From: an uncultured Pelagibacteraceae bacterium
GTDB lineage: Bacteria; Pseudomonadota; Alphaproteobacteria; Pelagibacterales; Pelagibacteraceae
Assembly: GCA_902628635.1 (NCBI GenBank)
Contig: CACONQ010000004.1
Coordinates: forward strand, 112,082-151,611
Reading direction: 5' to 3'
Length of the DNA stretch: 39,530 bases
Made by a program: the position numbers and the translations under genes. This document shows positions 24,535 to 32,793 of the stretch, piece by piece (position 1 is the first letter of the stretch; each line of letters opens with the position of its first letter). A model generated the notes under the pieces. The model was not told the origin of the DNA. It saw nothing but the letters and a program-made list of their open reading frames with translations, and made no database searches.

Positions 24535-26355
24535 TTAATTTTTTCTTTTTAATACTATTCTATCATCAAATTTTTTTAAAATAGTATAATTATTATCTAA
24601 ATGTTTATATATATAAGGATATCGGATTCTTGGATTAATAGCCCAAGCATCGTATTTTCCACCAATCACTATATATTCAACATTTTTTTTACTTATCTCA
24701 TTTAATAAATTTTTTTGAGTTAATTTTGAGCCCACAGCATATATTAAATTATATTTTGTACATGATCTTTTTTTAAATAGATAATTTAAAGCTGACTCAT
24801 AATTTAATACTTGAATACAATTTGATTTATTTAAAAAATTATTTGAATCTGATAAGAAAATTTTATCATTTTCACTTAAAAAAAAATTATCGTTAGCAAT
24901 TATAAGTTTTTGAAAATTTTTTTTATAATTTCTAATATTATTTAAATCTAAGAAGAAAAAGGATATAAAAATAAAAAAAATTATTGGCGAATATAAATAC
25001 GTCTGTTTAGCAAAAATTTTAATATTATTTTTTTCATTTATATAAACTTTAATTACAATTACTAAAAAACTTAAAAATTGAATATACCCAAGCGAAATCC
25101 CTTGCTTTAAGTGACCACCATCAGATCTAGAAAGACCAGTTTTGTAAAATACTAAACTTTCAATAAAAAATAATATTGAAAAAATTTTAAAATTATCAGA
25201 GATTTTATGAGTACTTTTTACAAATAATGAAATCAAAAAAATGCCATTAGCCAATAATACAATAAGGTTTTTGGTTGCTCTTGAAGAGTCCTCTAATCCA
25301 GAAAAAGGCTTTGGATATATGACTCCATTTGAAGAGTCCATATGTTTTAAAATTTCAATTGAATTTGATATAAACAATATAAATTCTTCTTTACCAATTA
25401 TAATGTAAAGGATAATCCATGATAGTAATATAAATATTATAAAATATAAACACCATTTATATTCTTTGATAAGAATAAAAACTAATATTAAAAAAAAAAA
25501 TAAAAAATTTAAATATATTCCTTTATCTAAGCTCAGAAGAATTGATGATGGTGAAAGTATTCCTAAAGTTAAAATTTTGAGTAAAAAACGATCACTTCTT
25601 TTAATCAATAAGATTATTATTAACGAGAAAGAAAGAATAATCGGAATATCTCTAAAATTTAAGTAACCTGAATTTACTAAATATAAAGAAATTGAAAAAA
25701 AAGGTATTAAAAATAATAATCTTAAGTATTTTTCAAAATTAATTAAAATTATAAGATTATAAAAAAAAAATAATAAAAAGAAATGCAATATTAAGTTTAA
25801 AATACTTATTAACAACCTAGTGGATCCAATTGATACTTGATTAAAAATATCCCAAGAAACAGGAGATAACAGAACATCAACAAATAAGCCAGTTCCAACA
25901 AAATTATCAACCCATAAATTTCCAGTTTCTAAAAAGTTAAAACCACCACCTAAATATTGACCTTCATGAAAAAGATCAAGTTCATAAAAAATAATGTCTT
26001 TTGAAAAAAAAAAAAAAATTAAAAGTATTAAAAAAGAAACTGAAAATATTATTGAATCTCTGTTTTTTTCAATATTATTTTTATTGTTTTCATTAAATGT
26101 TGCAAAGAATTCTTTAATAATTTTTTTATTGAAAAAAAAACAATTAAATAAATAAATCAATAAGGGTAACGATATAAATATTATAAATCTAAGGGTATCA
26201 TTAAATTGGTGATGATTATTTTCAGAATAAGTACCAACAACTTCATATTTATTAGAGTAGGGTAAACTTATTTTATCCCATAAAATTACAATCAAGATAA
26301 TACTTATTAAAATTGAGAACAAGCTAGATAAAAAAAATTTTTTATTTTCACTCAT
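24535..26355 (-). CDS. Large polytopic membrane protein, possible GT-C glycosyltransferase
   Basis: A 606-aa protein with about twelve or thirteen spans and a C-terminal soluble portion from about residue 490. I do not recognise a named family. The segment FYELDLFHEGQYLGGG (E125-x-D127) after the third hydrophobic stretch sits where GT-C glycosyltransferases, which use polyprenyl-phosphate sugars, carry their acidic ExD/DxD motif. The C-terminal domain (KIFLSDSNNFLNKSNCIQVL, VEYIVIGGKYDAW) looks extracytoplasmic. Its start overlaps the hydratase stop by 1 nt, ending a six-gene operon. The neighbouring GT2 gene, which would make a polyprenyl sugar donor, makes the GT-C reading attractive but unproven. 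Confidence 0.55.
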   Translation of the reverse strand: MSENKKFFLSSLFSILISIILIVILWDKISLPYSNKYEVVGTYSENNHHQFNDTLRFIIFISLPLLIYLFNCFFFNKKIIKEFFATFNENNKNNIEKNRDSIIFSVSFLILLIFFFFSKDIIFYELDLFHEGQYLGGGFNFLETGNLWVDNFVGTGLFVDVLLSPVSWDIFNQVSIGSTRLLISILNLILHFFLLFFFYNLIILINFEKYLRLLFLIPFFSISLYLVNSGYLNFRDIPIILSFSLIIILLIKRSDRFLLKILTLGILSPSSILLSLDKGIYLNFLFFFLILVFILIKEYKWCLYFIIFILLSWIILYIIIGKEEFILFISNSIEILKHMDSSNGVIYPKPFSGLEDSSRATKNLIVLLANGIFLISLFVKSTHKISDNFKIFSILFFIESLVFYKTGLSRSDGGHLKQGISLGYIQFLSFLVIVIKVYINEKNNIKIFAKQTYLYSPIIFFIFISFFFLDLNNIRNYKKNFQKLIIANDNFFLSENDKIFLSDSNNFLNKSNCIQVLNYESALNYLFKKRSCTKYNLIYAVGSKLTQKNLLNEISKKNVEYIVIGGKYDAWAINPRIRYPYIYKHLDNNYTILKKFDDRIVLKRKN

Positions 26356-27131
26356 TAATTTATGAATGCTTTTACACGACCAATTTTTTCAATTCTTGCT
26401 TCATAAAGTCCTTTGGCAAGTATAGGAACTACACCAACAGTCGATCCTGTAAATACATAAAAATTCGTATTTAGAACAACCTTATCTTTTCTGAGTTTAT
26501 TTAAAACAAATTTTAATGAGTTCAGTGGATTGACATAAACTGTATTGGTATTTCCACTTACACTTTGATTTATTTTTTTATTTTTAATTATTGTCTTTAA
26601 ATTATTAATATTAATTTTTTTATATTTTTTCTTTTTACCTATAACAAATTTAATATTTGCACCAAAGTCACTGCTCAAATCACCAAAAGATTTTATTCCT
26701 TTTTTTCTCTGTCTGTAACCAACAACTTCTATACTAGGTGCAATATGTGAAATAAATTTTAAAATATTATTTTTTGTTATATTTTTTTTAAAATTAAAAA
26801 ATTCTTTTTTTATAAGATATGTTACTTCTAACTCGATGCCTAAAGTGAATTTATTTATTTTTACATTTTTCCCATTTTGTAAAAAATTTCTTTTATACAC
26901 TGAAGCATAAAAAGGCTCTTTTTCTCTTAATTTTTTCATTACTGGTAATGCTGTACCACCTGCTTTAAAACCAATTATTGGCTCATTTACTTTACTCTCA
27001 CATAACTTTCTGAATTTATCAGCATTCTTGAGCTGCTTTGTAAATTTTAAAGGTAATGGAGATATAATTTTATTCTTTAAAAAAGCTTTAACTAATTTGT
27101 TACTTAATTTTTCTGCAGAATTTATTTTCAT
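26355..27131 (-). CDS. 2-keto-4-pentenoate hydratase/FAA-hydrolase-family protein
   Basis: A 258-aa protein resembling MhpD/XylJ-type hydratases. GFKAGGTALPVMKKL corresponds to the family's GWKxGLTS region, GIELEVTYLI to the metal-binding ExE strand (IExEIAF), and HIAPSIEVVGYRQ to the next acidic strand; TGSTVGVVPILAKG near the C-terminus matches the family GS/TG loop. Metal ligands appear retained. No aromatic degradation genes are near, so the substrate is unknown. A TTG one codon upstream is in frame, but the ATG at 27131 (a TGATG overlap with the M23 stop) is preferred. Confidence 0.72.
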   Translation of the reverse strand: MKINSAEKLSNKLVKAFLKNKIISPLPLKFTKQLKNADKFRKLCESKVNEPIIGFKAGGTALPVMKKLREKEPFYASVYKRNFLQNGKNVKINKFTLGIELEVTYLIKKEFFNFKKNITKNNILKFISHIAPSIEVVGYRQRKKGIKSFGDLSSDFGANIKFVIGKKKKYKKININNLKTIIKNKKINQSVSGNTNTVYVNPLNSLKFVLNKLRKDKVVLNTNFYVFTGSTVGVVPILAKGLYEARIEKIGRVKAFIN

Positions 27132-27937
27132 CAATTCATCTCTAATACTGTTGCCGGATCCAATCTCACGTTAAACCAATTAAGTCTAATATCCAAGTGG
27201 GGTCCTGTCGATCTCCCACTGGATCCAACAGTTCCGATTATATCACCTTGTTTAACAATATCATCTTTTTCTACAAATATTTTATCCATATGCATGTATA
27301 AAGTTGAAATGCCATGACCATGGTCAAATATTAAAGTCGCACCAGTATAATATAAATCTTTTTCGGCCAAAGTTACAATACCGTCAGCCATAGCCTTAAT
27401 TGGTGTACCTAAATCTCCAGCAAAATCTAATCCATAATGTGGCCAACGTGGTTTTCCATTGAGTATTCTTTGACTTCCATATACTCCGGTTATAATTGCA
27501 TTATCTAGCGGCTGAATAAACTTTTCTTTAAAAAAAACTAAATTACTATTTATGGATCTAGCTTTACCTATCAATTTATTCTCATTTTTAATTCTTTCAT
27601 ATACCTCCTCAGGAGGTGTTACTTTTTTTTTATCTAACCCATCAATCCTTTGTATTTTGTATTCTCTTTTAAAAACTTTTTTAATAATTTTTTTCTCCTC
27701 TCCATTTAAACTTTTTATAATTAGAACGTCATTTTTCCTGTCTCGTCCTAAACCAAAAGCAAAGAAACCATCTTTTGTTACTTTAATTTTTTTTTTATCA
27801 ATTGTTATTTGAGCTCCAGGATCAGTTTTACCAATAATATAATGACCTTGAATGAATTTTCCCTTAAATTCAACGGCTTGAGCGGTTGATGTTAAAAATA
27901 TTAAAATTAATAGTATATTAATTATTTTGCTGTCCAT
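27131..27937 (-). CDS. M23-family (LytM-type) metallopeptidase, exported
   Basis: A 268-aa cell-wall hydrolase-like protein. A signal peptide (about residues 1-21, ending AQA) is followed by an N-terminal beta domain (residues about 22-90), a linker, and the LytM domain from about 140. HYGLDF gives H167 and D171, and HGHGISTLYMHM is the central motif. The last motif is GPHLDIRLNW: the usual HxH is H247-L-D249 here, so one zinc ligand position is Asp. It could act as an endopeptidase on peptidoglycan cross-links or be an activator. It overlaps the SDR gene upstream by 16 nt. Confidence 0.85.
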   Translation of the reverse strand: MDSKIINILLILIFLTSTAQAVEFKGKFIQGHYIIGKTDPGAQITIDKKKIKVTKDGFFAFGLGRDRKNDVLIIKSLNGEEKKIIKKVFKREYKIQRIDGLDKKKVTPPEEVYERIKNENKLIGKARSINSNLVFFKEKFIQPLDNAIITGVYGSQRILNGKPRWPHYGLDFAGDLGTPIKAMADGIVTLAEKDLYYTGATLIFDHGHGISTLYMHMDKIFVEKDDIVKQGDIIGTVGSSGRSTGPHLDIRLNWFNVRLDPATVLEMN

Positions 27938-28689
27938 CCACCATCAACTAATAAAGAGGTTCCATTTATCATTGATGCAGCATCTGATGCTAAAAAAACT
28001 GCTGCACTTGCAACATCGGAAAGCTCAGCGAATCTTCCAAGCGGAATATTTCCTAAAACTTCCTTTTTGAATTTTTTACTTTTTAGAAATTTTTTTGTCA
28101 TTGGTGTCACTACAAAAGTAGGACAAACTGTATTTACTCTAATATTATATTTTGCTAAATCTATGGACATACCTTTTGTCAAACCTTCAAGACCAAATTT
28201 GGTCATATTATAAACGCTTCTTATAGGTCCACCAACATGGCCCATTTGTGAAGACATATTTACAATTGCTCCACCAACTTTTTTTCTATTTTTAAGTTTA
28301 ATCATTTTTAAAGTGCAAAGTTGAGCAAGATTAAAGGCAGCAATAGTATTAACTTTGACCAAATACTCCATATTTTTTCTTTTAACTTTTGTAAAATGTT
28401 CTGGAATATTATTACCTGCATTATTTATAAGAATATCTATTCTTGGCTGTTTATTAATAAAATTTTTTAAATGATCATAATTAGTTATGTCACAAACAAA
28501 CGACCTACATTTTACTTTTAATTTTTTGATTTTTTTTGAAACCTCATCAAGATCTTTCTTAGTTCTACTAATAATAATTAGATTACAACCTGCTTCCGCT
28601 AGAGCAATGGCACAAGCTCTACCTAGACCTTTGCCAGCACCAGACACTAAAGCAATCTTATTTTTTAAGTTATATTTTTTTAAAAACAT
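27922..28689 (-). CDS. Short-chain dehydrogenase/reductase
   Basis: A classical SDR of 255 aa. VSGAGKGLGRACA is the NAD(P) motif, INNAGNN the NNAG motif, VNMSSQMGH holds the catalytic Ser, and YNMTKFGLEG the Tyr and Lys. The C-terminus VDGGWTAK is typical. It resembles gluconate 5-dehydrogenase/3-oxoacyl reductase types, but the substrate cannot be set. An in-frame TTG at 28701 would overlap the TerC gene; the ATG at 28689, 1 nt after the TerC stop, is preferred. It is co-operonic with TerC, M23 and GMC genes. Confidence 0.85.
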   Translation of the reverse strand: MFLKKYNLKNKIALVSGAGKGLGRACAIALAEAGCNLIIISRTKKDLDEVSKKIKKLKVKCRSFVCDITNYDHLKNFINKQPRIDILINNAGNNIPEHFTKVKRKNMEYLVKVNTIAAFNLAQLCTLKMIKLKNRKKVGGAIVNMSSQMGHVGGPIRSVYNMTKFGLEGLTKGMSIDLAKYNIRVNTVCPTFVVTPMTKKFLKSKKFKKEVLGNIPLGRFAELSDVASAAVFLASDAASMINGTSLLVDGGWTAK

Positions 28690-28690
28690 T

Positions 28691-29269
28691 TTATAAAACA
28701 AGTATTTTTAAATCAGTATAAATCAAATCAATAGCCACTGCCAGTATAGCTATCAATCCAACCCATCCAATCCAAGTATATTTTTTTATCCATCCAGAAA
28801 TTAGCGTTGCAGCTGTTGCCATTAGAATTATTGACAATACTAAACCAAAAATTAATAAACCATAATGATCTTTAGCAGCTCCTGCTACACCTAAAACGTT
28901 ATCTAAACTCATAGTAAAATCTGCTAAAAGAACTGTCCAAATTGCTTTTAAAAAACTTGAACTATCAACTTTAATATTTTCACTTTCATTAGACGATTTT
29001 TTTATCACATCGACATAAAGTTTATAGCATATGTACAATAGTGCTATCCCTCCTATTAATCTTAATCCTGTAATCTGCAGAAGATAAGCAGTCATTAATG
29101 TTAAAATAATTCTTAAAAGAACAGCACCACCTATTCCCCAAAAAATTATTTTTTTCCTTTGCTCGGGAGGAAATTGGGATGCAACCATTCCAATTATAAT
29201 TGCGTTATCACCAGCAAGGACTAGATCAATAAATACAATTTGAGAAAAAATTATTATTTGTTCACTCAT
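28691..29269 (-). CDS. TerC/YjbE-family membrane protein
   Basis: A 192-aa integral membrane protein of the TerC superfamily, YjbE subgroup. [14 protein letters not shown] and [16 protein letters not shown] are the two repeated acidic motifs (D-N) that identify the family, with about six or seven spans. TerC-type proteins have been linked to manganese export and metal loading of exoenzymes. Its position in an operon with an exported zinc peptidase may be relevant, but that is inference. It overlaps the GMC stop by 4 nt. Confidence 0.87.
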   Translation of the reverse strand: MSEQIIIFSQIVFIDLVLAGDNAIIIGMVASQFPPEQRKKIIFWGIGGAVLLRIILTLMTAYLLQITGLRLIGGIALLYICYKLYVDVIKKSSNESENIKVDSSSFLKAIWTVLLADFTMSLDNVLGVAGAAKDHYGLLIFGLVLSIILMATAATLISGWIKKYTWIGWVGLIAILAVAIDLIYTDLKILVL

Positions 29270-30885
29270 GATTGATTATCTTCTAGTATCATGTCAGAAG
29301 CTTTCTCTGCAATCATAATAGTTGGTGCATTAGTATTACCTGATGTAATATTTGGCATAATAGAGGCATCTACCACTCTTAAATTTTCTATACCATGAAC
29401 TTTTAATCTATCATCTACAACCGCATTTTCATCACTTCCCATTTTACAGGTACCAACTGGATGAAATATTGTTTGAGTGAAATCACTCCCTGCTTTTACA
29501 AGCTCTTCATCATCTTGAATGTGTAAGCCTGGTCTATATTCCTCAGGTTCATATTTTTTAAAAGTTTTTGTTTCAAGCATAATTTTTCTGACTAATTTTA
29601 GTCCTTGTGCAGCTACATATCGATCATCGTCAGTTGAAAGGTAATTCATTTTAATTTTTGGATTATCGTTAATATTTTTACTTACTATATTAATCTCGCC
29701 TCTGCTTGTCGGTCTAACATTAGCTACAGTTGGGGTAATCCCCTCAAAATCATGTAGCTTTGTTGCTCCAAGTATATCAGTACTTATTGGCTGAACATGA
29801 AATTGTAAATTTGGTGTAGCTCTTGAACTATCACTTTTTGCAAAACCACATACTTGACTTGCTCCCATTGTCATTGGACCACTTTGATTGAAAATGTATT
29901 CTAAACCAATTAAAAAATTTCCAAATAGACTATTAATTTTTTTATTTAAAGATTTTAGGTTTTTCACCTTATAAACAGGTCTAAACATAAGGTGATCCTG
30001 TAGATTCTTTCCGACCCCTTTAAGATCTTTTTTAATATCTATACCGTGCTTTTTCAGTTTTTGAGCATCACCGACCCCTGAAATTTGTAATATATGTGGA
30101 GATCCAATTGAGCCTGCTGATAAAATTATTTCTTTGTTTGATTTTACCTCAAATATTTTATCTCCAACCATATAGCTTAAAGCAACTGCCTTTTTATTTT
30201 CAAAAGTAATTTTTTGTACGACCGCATTTGTTACAATTTTGAGATTCTTTCTATTCTTAACTGGATTTAAATATCCCTTGGCAGAACTGCATCTTAATTT
30301 AAGACCAAACTTACTGTGTGATGTTGTGAATTGATAAAAACCAACTCCAAAATTGTCTCCTGTGTTAAAATCATCGGTTTTTGGAATTCCACTCTCTTCA
30401 GCTGCATTTATAAATTCATCAAGCATTTTTAATTTAATTTTCTTATTAGCAACCATGATTGGACCTGAGTCACTATGGTATTTACTTTTACCAAGCTCAT
30501 TATTTTCTGATTTTACAAAGTAAGGCAAAACATCATCCCATCCCCATCCTTTGTTTCCTTGTTGTTTCCAATTATCATAATCATTACTTTGGCCTCTAAT
30601 CCACAAAAGTCCATTTATTGAAGAACTACCACCCAAAGTTTTGCCTCTTGGATATCTAATTGATCTATTATTCATTGTCTCATCTTTTTCAGTGTGAAAA
30701 CACCAGTCTACTTTAGGATTATGCATCGTTTTATAATAGCCAACTGGTATATGTATCCATGGATAATTATCTTTACCACCAGCTTCTATTAATAAGACTT
30801 TATTATTTATATTTTTTGATAACCTGTTTGCTAATACACATCCCGCTGAACCTGCACCTATAATAATATAATCAAAATTTTCCAT
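29266..30885 (-). CDS. GMC-family FAD oxidoreductase (alcohol/choline dehydrogenase type)
   Basis: A 539-aa glucose-methanol-choline oxidoreductase. The FAD fold opens with [17 protein letters not shown] (GxGxxG at 10-15), followed by [41 protein letters not shown], and the C-terminal active-site region [13 protein letters not shown] with [20 protein letters not shown]. It oxidises an alcohol to an aldehyde; choline dehydrogenase is the best-known relative. It is first in its operon and divergent from the TRAP transporter. Because isethionate dehydrogenase (IseJ) is reported to be a GMC enzyme paired with a TRAP system, a sulfonate alcohol is one possible substrate, but nothing in the sequence proves it. 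Confidence 0.88.
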   Translation of the reverse strand: MENFDYIIIGAGSAGCVLANRLSKNINNKVLLIEAGGKDNYPWIHIPVGYYKTMHNPKVDWCFHTEKDETMNNRSIRYPRGKTLGGSSSINGLLWIRGQSNDYDNWKQQGNKGWGWDDVLPYFVKSENNELGKSKYHSDSGPIMVANKKIKLKMLDEFINAAEESGIPKTDDFNTGDNFGVGFYQFTTSHSKFGLKLRCSSAKGYLNPVKNRKNLKIVTNAVVQKITFENKKAVALSYMVGDKIFEVKSNKEIILSAGSIGSPHILQISGVGDAQKLKKHGIDIKKDLKGVGKNLQDHLMFRPVYKVKNLKSLNKKINSLFGNFLIGLEYIFNQSGPMTMGASQVCGFAKSDSSRATPNLQFHVQPISTDILGATKLHDFEGITPTVANVRPTSRGEINIVSKNINDNPKIKMNYLSTDDDRYVAAQGLKLVRKIMLETKTFKKYEPEEYRPGLHIQDDEELVKAGSDFTQTIFHPVGTCKMGSDENAVVDDRLKVHGIENLRVVDASIMPNITSGNTNAPTIMIAEKASDMILEDNQS

Positions 30886-30954
30886 AGAAACTTAAATAAT
30901 TTTTTTTTTTATTAAATATCAGGAGTTTTTATCAACAATATTTATAAATGTAAC

Positions 30955-30979
30955 TTGTCAATTATGTAAATTTTTGACA
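30955..30979. promoter_or_regulatory. Inverted repeat and -35-like element in the GMC/TRAP divergent gap
   Basis: TGTCAA (30956-30961) and TTGACA (30974-30979) form a 6-bp inverted repeat with a 12-nt spacer. The right half is also a perfect -35 hexamer for dctP, although no good -10 lies 17 nt on (TAAATA starts after 14 nt, TAAACA after 18). It is a candidate operator or promoter for the divergent pair. Confidence 0.4.
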
Positions 30980-31018
30980 GGATAGCTAACTTTTAAATAA
31001 ACAATAAGGGGTATAAAA

Positions 31019-32110
31019 ATGAAAAAAATCATTACATTAATGTTTTCTGCGTTTTTATTAGTTGGATTTATATCTAATGCAAATGCAAAAACACTTAAAT
31101 GTCAGACCGTCCTTAACACTAAAGCCGATGAGGTAAAAATGTTAAAAGACTTTACTGACACTGTAACGACATTGACTGATGGATCACTAAAATTTGAAAT
31201 TTTACCAGCAGGTGCAGTCGTTGGAGTTAAAGAAACATTAGATGCAGTTGATAAAGGACTTATCGATTGTGGATTTGCCTGGACACACTATTGGTCAGGA
31301 GATCACCCGGCTGCTATGTTATTTGGTTCGCCAGTTGCAGGTGGTGGTGTAGGTATAGATAACTTAGCATTCTTATCATGGTTTCAATATGGTGGTGGTA
31401 AAGAACTTTACGACCAACTATGGAAAGAAATGGGAAGAGATATTAAAGGATTTATGCTTCAACCAGTTGGCCCTGAGGCTTTAGGATGGTTTCCTAAGCC
31501 AATAAAAAACATGGCTGATTTTAGAAAATATAAATTTAGAACTCCTCCAGGAATTCCAGGACAAACATATAAAGATATTGGAATTGCATCTGTAGCAATG
31601 GGTGGTGGTGATATTTTACCAGCACTAGAAGCGGGAACAATTGATGCAGCAGAATGGTGTTGCCCAAAGCCAGATTTAACATTTGGTTTCCAAAAAGTTC
31701 TTAAACATTACTATCTACAAGGTCTTCACCAAGTAGTAGTTAATGCTGACTTTTATATTACTGGAAAAACATATAACGCGATGACTGCTCATGAGAAAAA
31801 ATCTCTTGAAGTGGCAGCAAATGCTTCACTAGCTAAATCTTTAAGCTACAGAATCTATGAAAATGGAAAAGCTTTAAGAGAACTTACTACTAAGCATGGA
31901 GTAATTTTAGAAGATACTCCAACTGACTATTTCACAGAATATATGGCTGCAGCAAAAGCAACTTTAAATAAAAATGCTGAGAAAAATGCATTTTTCAAAA
32001 AAGTTTATGACTCTATGAAAGAGTTTGCTGATGTAGCTGTGCCTTTCTGGGCAGGTGCTCAAATGTCTAATGCGAAGCTAGGAATGGCTCACGCAGCAAC
32101 ATTAAAGTAA
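31019..32110 (+). CDS. dctP: TRAP transporter solute-binding protein, DctP family
   Basis: The periplasmic binding protein of a tripartite ATP-independent transporter. A 23-residue signal peptide ends NANA-KTL. Family regions are AVVGVKETLDAVDKGLIDCG, the binding-site strand KYKFRTPPGIPGQTYKDIG with the conserved Arg, and GGGDILPALEAGTIDAAEWC. The mature protein resembles the mannitol/chloroaromatic/2-oxo-acid (TakP-like) group, so an organic anion is expected. The ATG is fixed by AAGGGG at 31006-31011. A strong terminator follows directly, so much of its mRNA should be monocistronic and abundant. Confidence 0.92.
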   Translation: MKKIITLMFSAFLLVGFISNANAKTLKCQTVLNTKADEVKMLKDFTDTVTTLTDGSLKFEILPAGAVVGVKETLDAVDKGLIDCGFAWTHYWSGDHPAAMLFGSPVAGGGVGIDNLAFLSWFQYGGGKELYDQLWKEMGRDIKGFMLQPVGPEALGWFPKPIKNMADFRKYKFRTPPGIPGQTYKDIGIASVAMGGGDILPALEAGTIDAAEWCCPKPDLTFGFQKVLKHYYLQGLHQVVVNADFYITGKTYNAMTAHEKKSLEVAANASLAKSLSYRIYENGKALRELTTKHGVILEDTPTDYFTEYMAAAKATLNKNAEKNAFFKKVYDSMKEFADVAVPFWAGAQMSNAKLGMAHAATLK

Positions 32111-32130
32111 TCAGTAATTAATCTTGATTT

Positions 32131-32166
32131 AACTAGAGCGGACTTTACAGTCCGCTCTAGTTTTTT
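32131..32166 (+). terminator. Strong hairpin terminator between dctP and dctQ
   Basis: A perfect 14-bp stem (32131-32144 with 32149-32162) closes a TTAC loop and is followed by a T run. Its G+C-rich core stands out in this A+T-rich DNA. It lies inside the transporter operon, so it probably works as a partial terminator that raises binding-protein mRNA above that of the membrane subunits. Confidence 0.92.
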
Positions 32167-32178
32167 GTAAAAAAATTT

Positions 32179-32793
32179 ATGTCAGAAGAGCCATCAAAAC
32201 TAGATATATCAGACGAAATGATAGCCGAGAGGCGAGGTGGTTCTAATAAAATGCCAAATGATATGCCTAGATGGATGGCAAATTCAATAATTAGAATCGA
32301 CAAATTTAGTAAGATAGTTGGAAATGTTGTTTGTTGGATTTTAATGCCTTTAATATTTGCGATGACTTATGAAGTCTTAGCAAGAAAATTATTCTTAGCA
32401 CCTACTATATGGGCTTATGATATTAGCCGATTTCTTTATGGAGCTTTATTTATGCTTGGTGCAGCTTATGCTTTATCAAAGGGTGTTCACATAAGAGCAG
32501 ACTTTTTATATAGAAATTTTAAAACTAAAACACAAGGCCTCATAGATTTTTGGTTATATATTTTATTTTATTTTCCAGGATTAATTGTTTTTCTTTATAT
32601 GACTATTGGATTTGTTGAGGAATCAATTAGGAGAGGTGAAAGAGGAATGGATACCACCTGGATGCCTTTTATGTGGCCAATCAAGTCTTGTTTATTAATT
32701 GGAATAATATTTTTATTAATTCAAGGATTTTCTGAACTTCTCAAAAGTTACTGGGCAGCAAAAAAAGGAGAATGGCCAGGAGATAATAAATGA
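32179..32793 (+). CDS. dctQ: TRAP transporter small membrane subunit, DctQ family
   Basis: The small permease subunit, 204 aa, with four membrane spans after an unusually long polar N-terminus of about 45 residues (acidic, with ERRGG). Typical features are TYEVLARKLFLAPTIWAYDI after the first span, and ALSKGVHIRADFLY, in which the conserved HIRxD motif is clear. It starts 17 nt after the terminator stem, so its translation depends on readthrough or an unseen promoter. It overlaps dctM by 4 nt (ATGA). Confidence 0.9.
   Translation: MSEEPSKLDISDEMIAERRGGSNKMPNDMPRWMANSIIRIDKFSKIVGNVVCWILMPLIFAMTYEVLARKLFLAPTIWAYDISRFLYGALFMLGAAYALSKGVHIRADFLYRNFKTKTQGLIDFWLYILFYFPGLIVFLYMTIGFVEESIRRGERGMDTTWMPFMWPIKSCLLIGIIFLLIQGFSELLKSYWAAKKGEWPGDNK

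Noticed and set aside
25980-26020. Poly-A/T runs as frameshift or slippage sites
   Set aside because: Long A and T runs are common across this DNA, and the surrounding frames continue intact through them, so there is no sign of programmed slippage.
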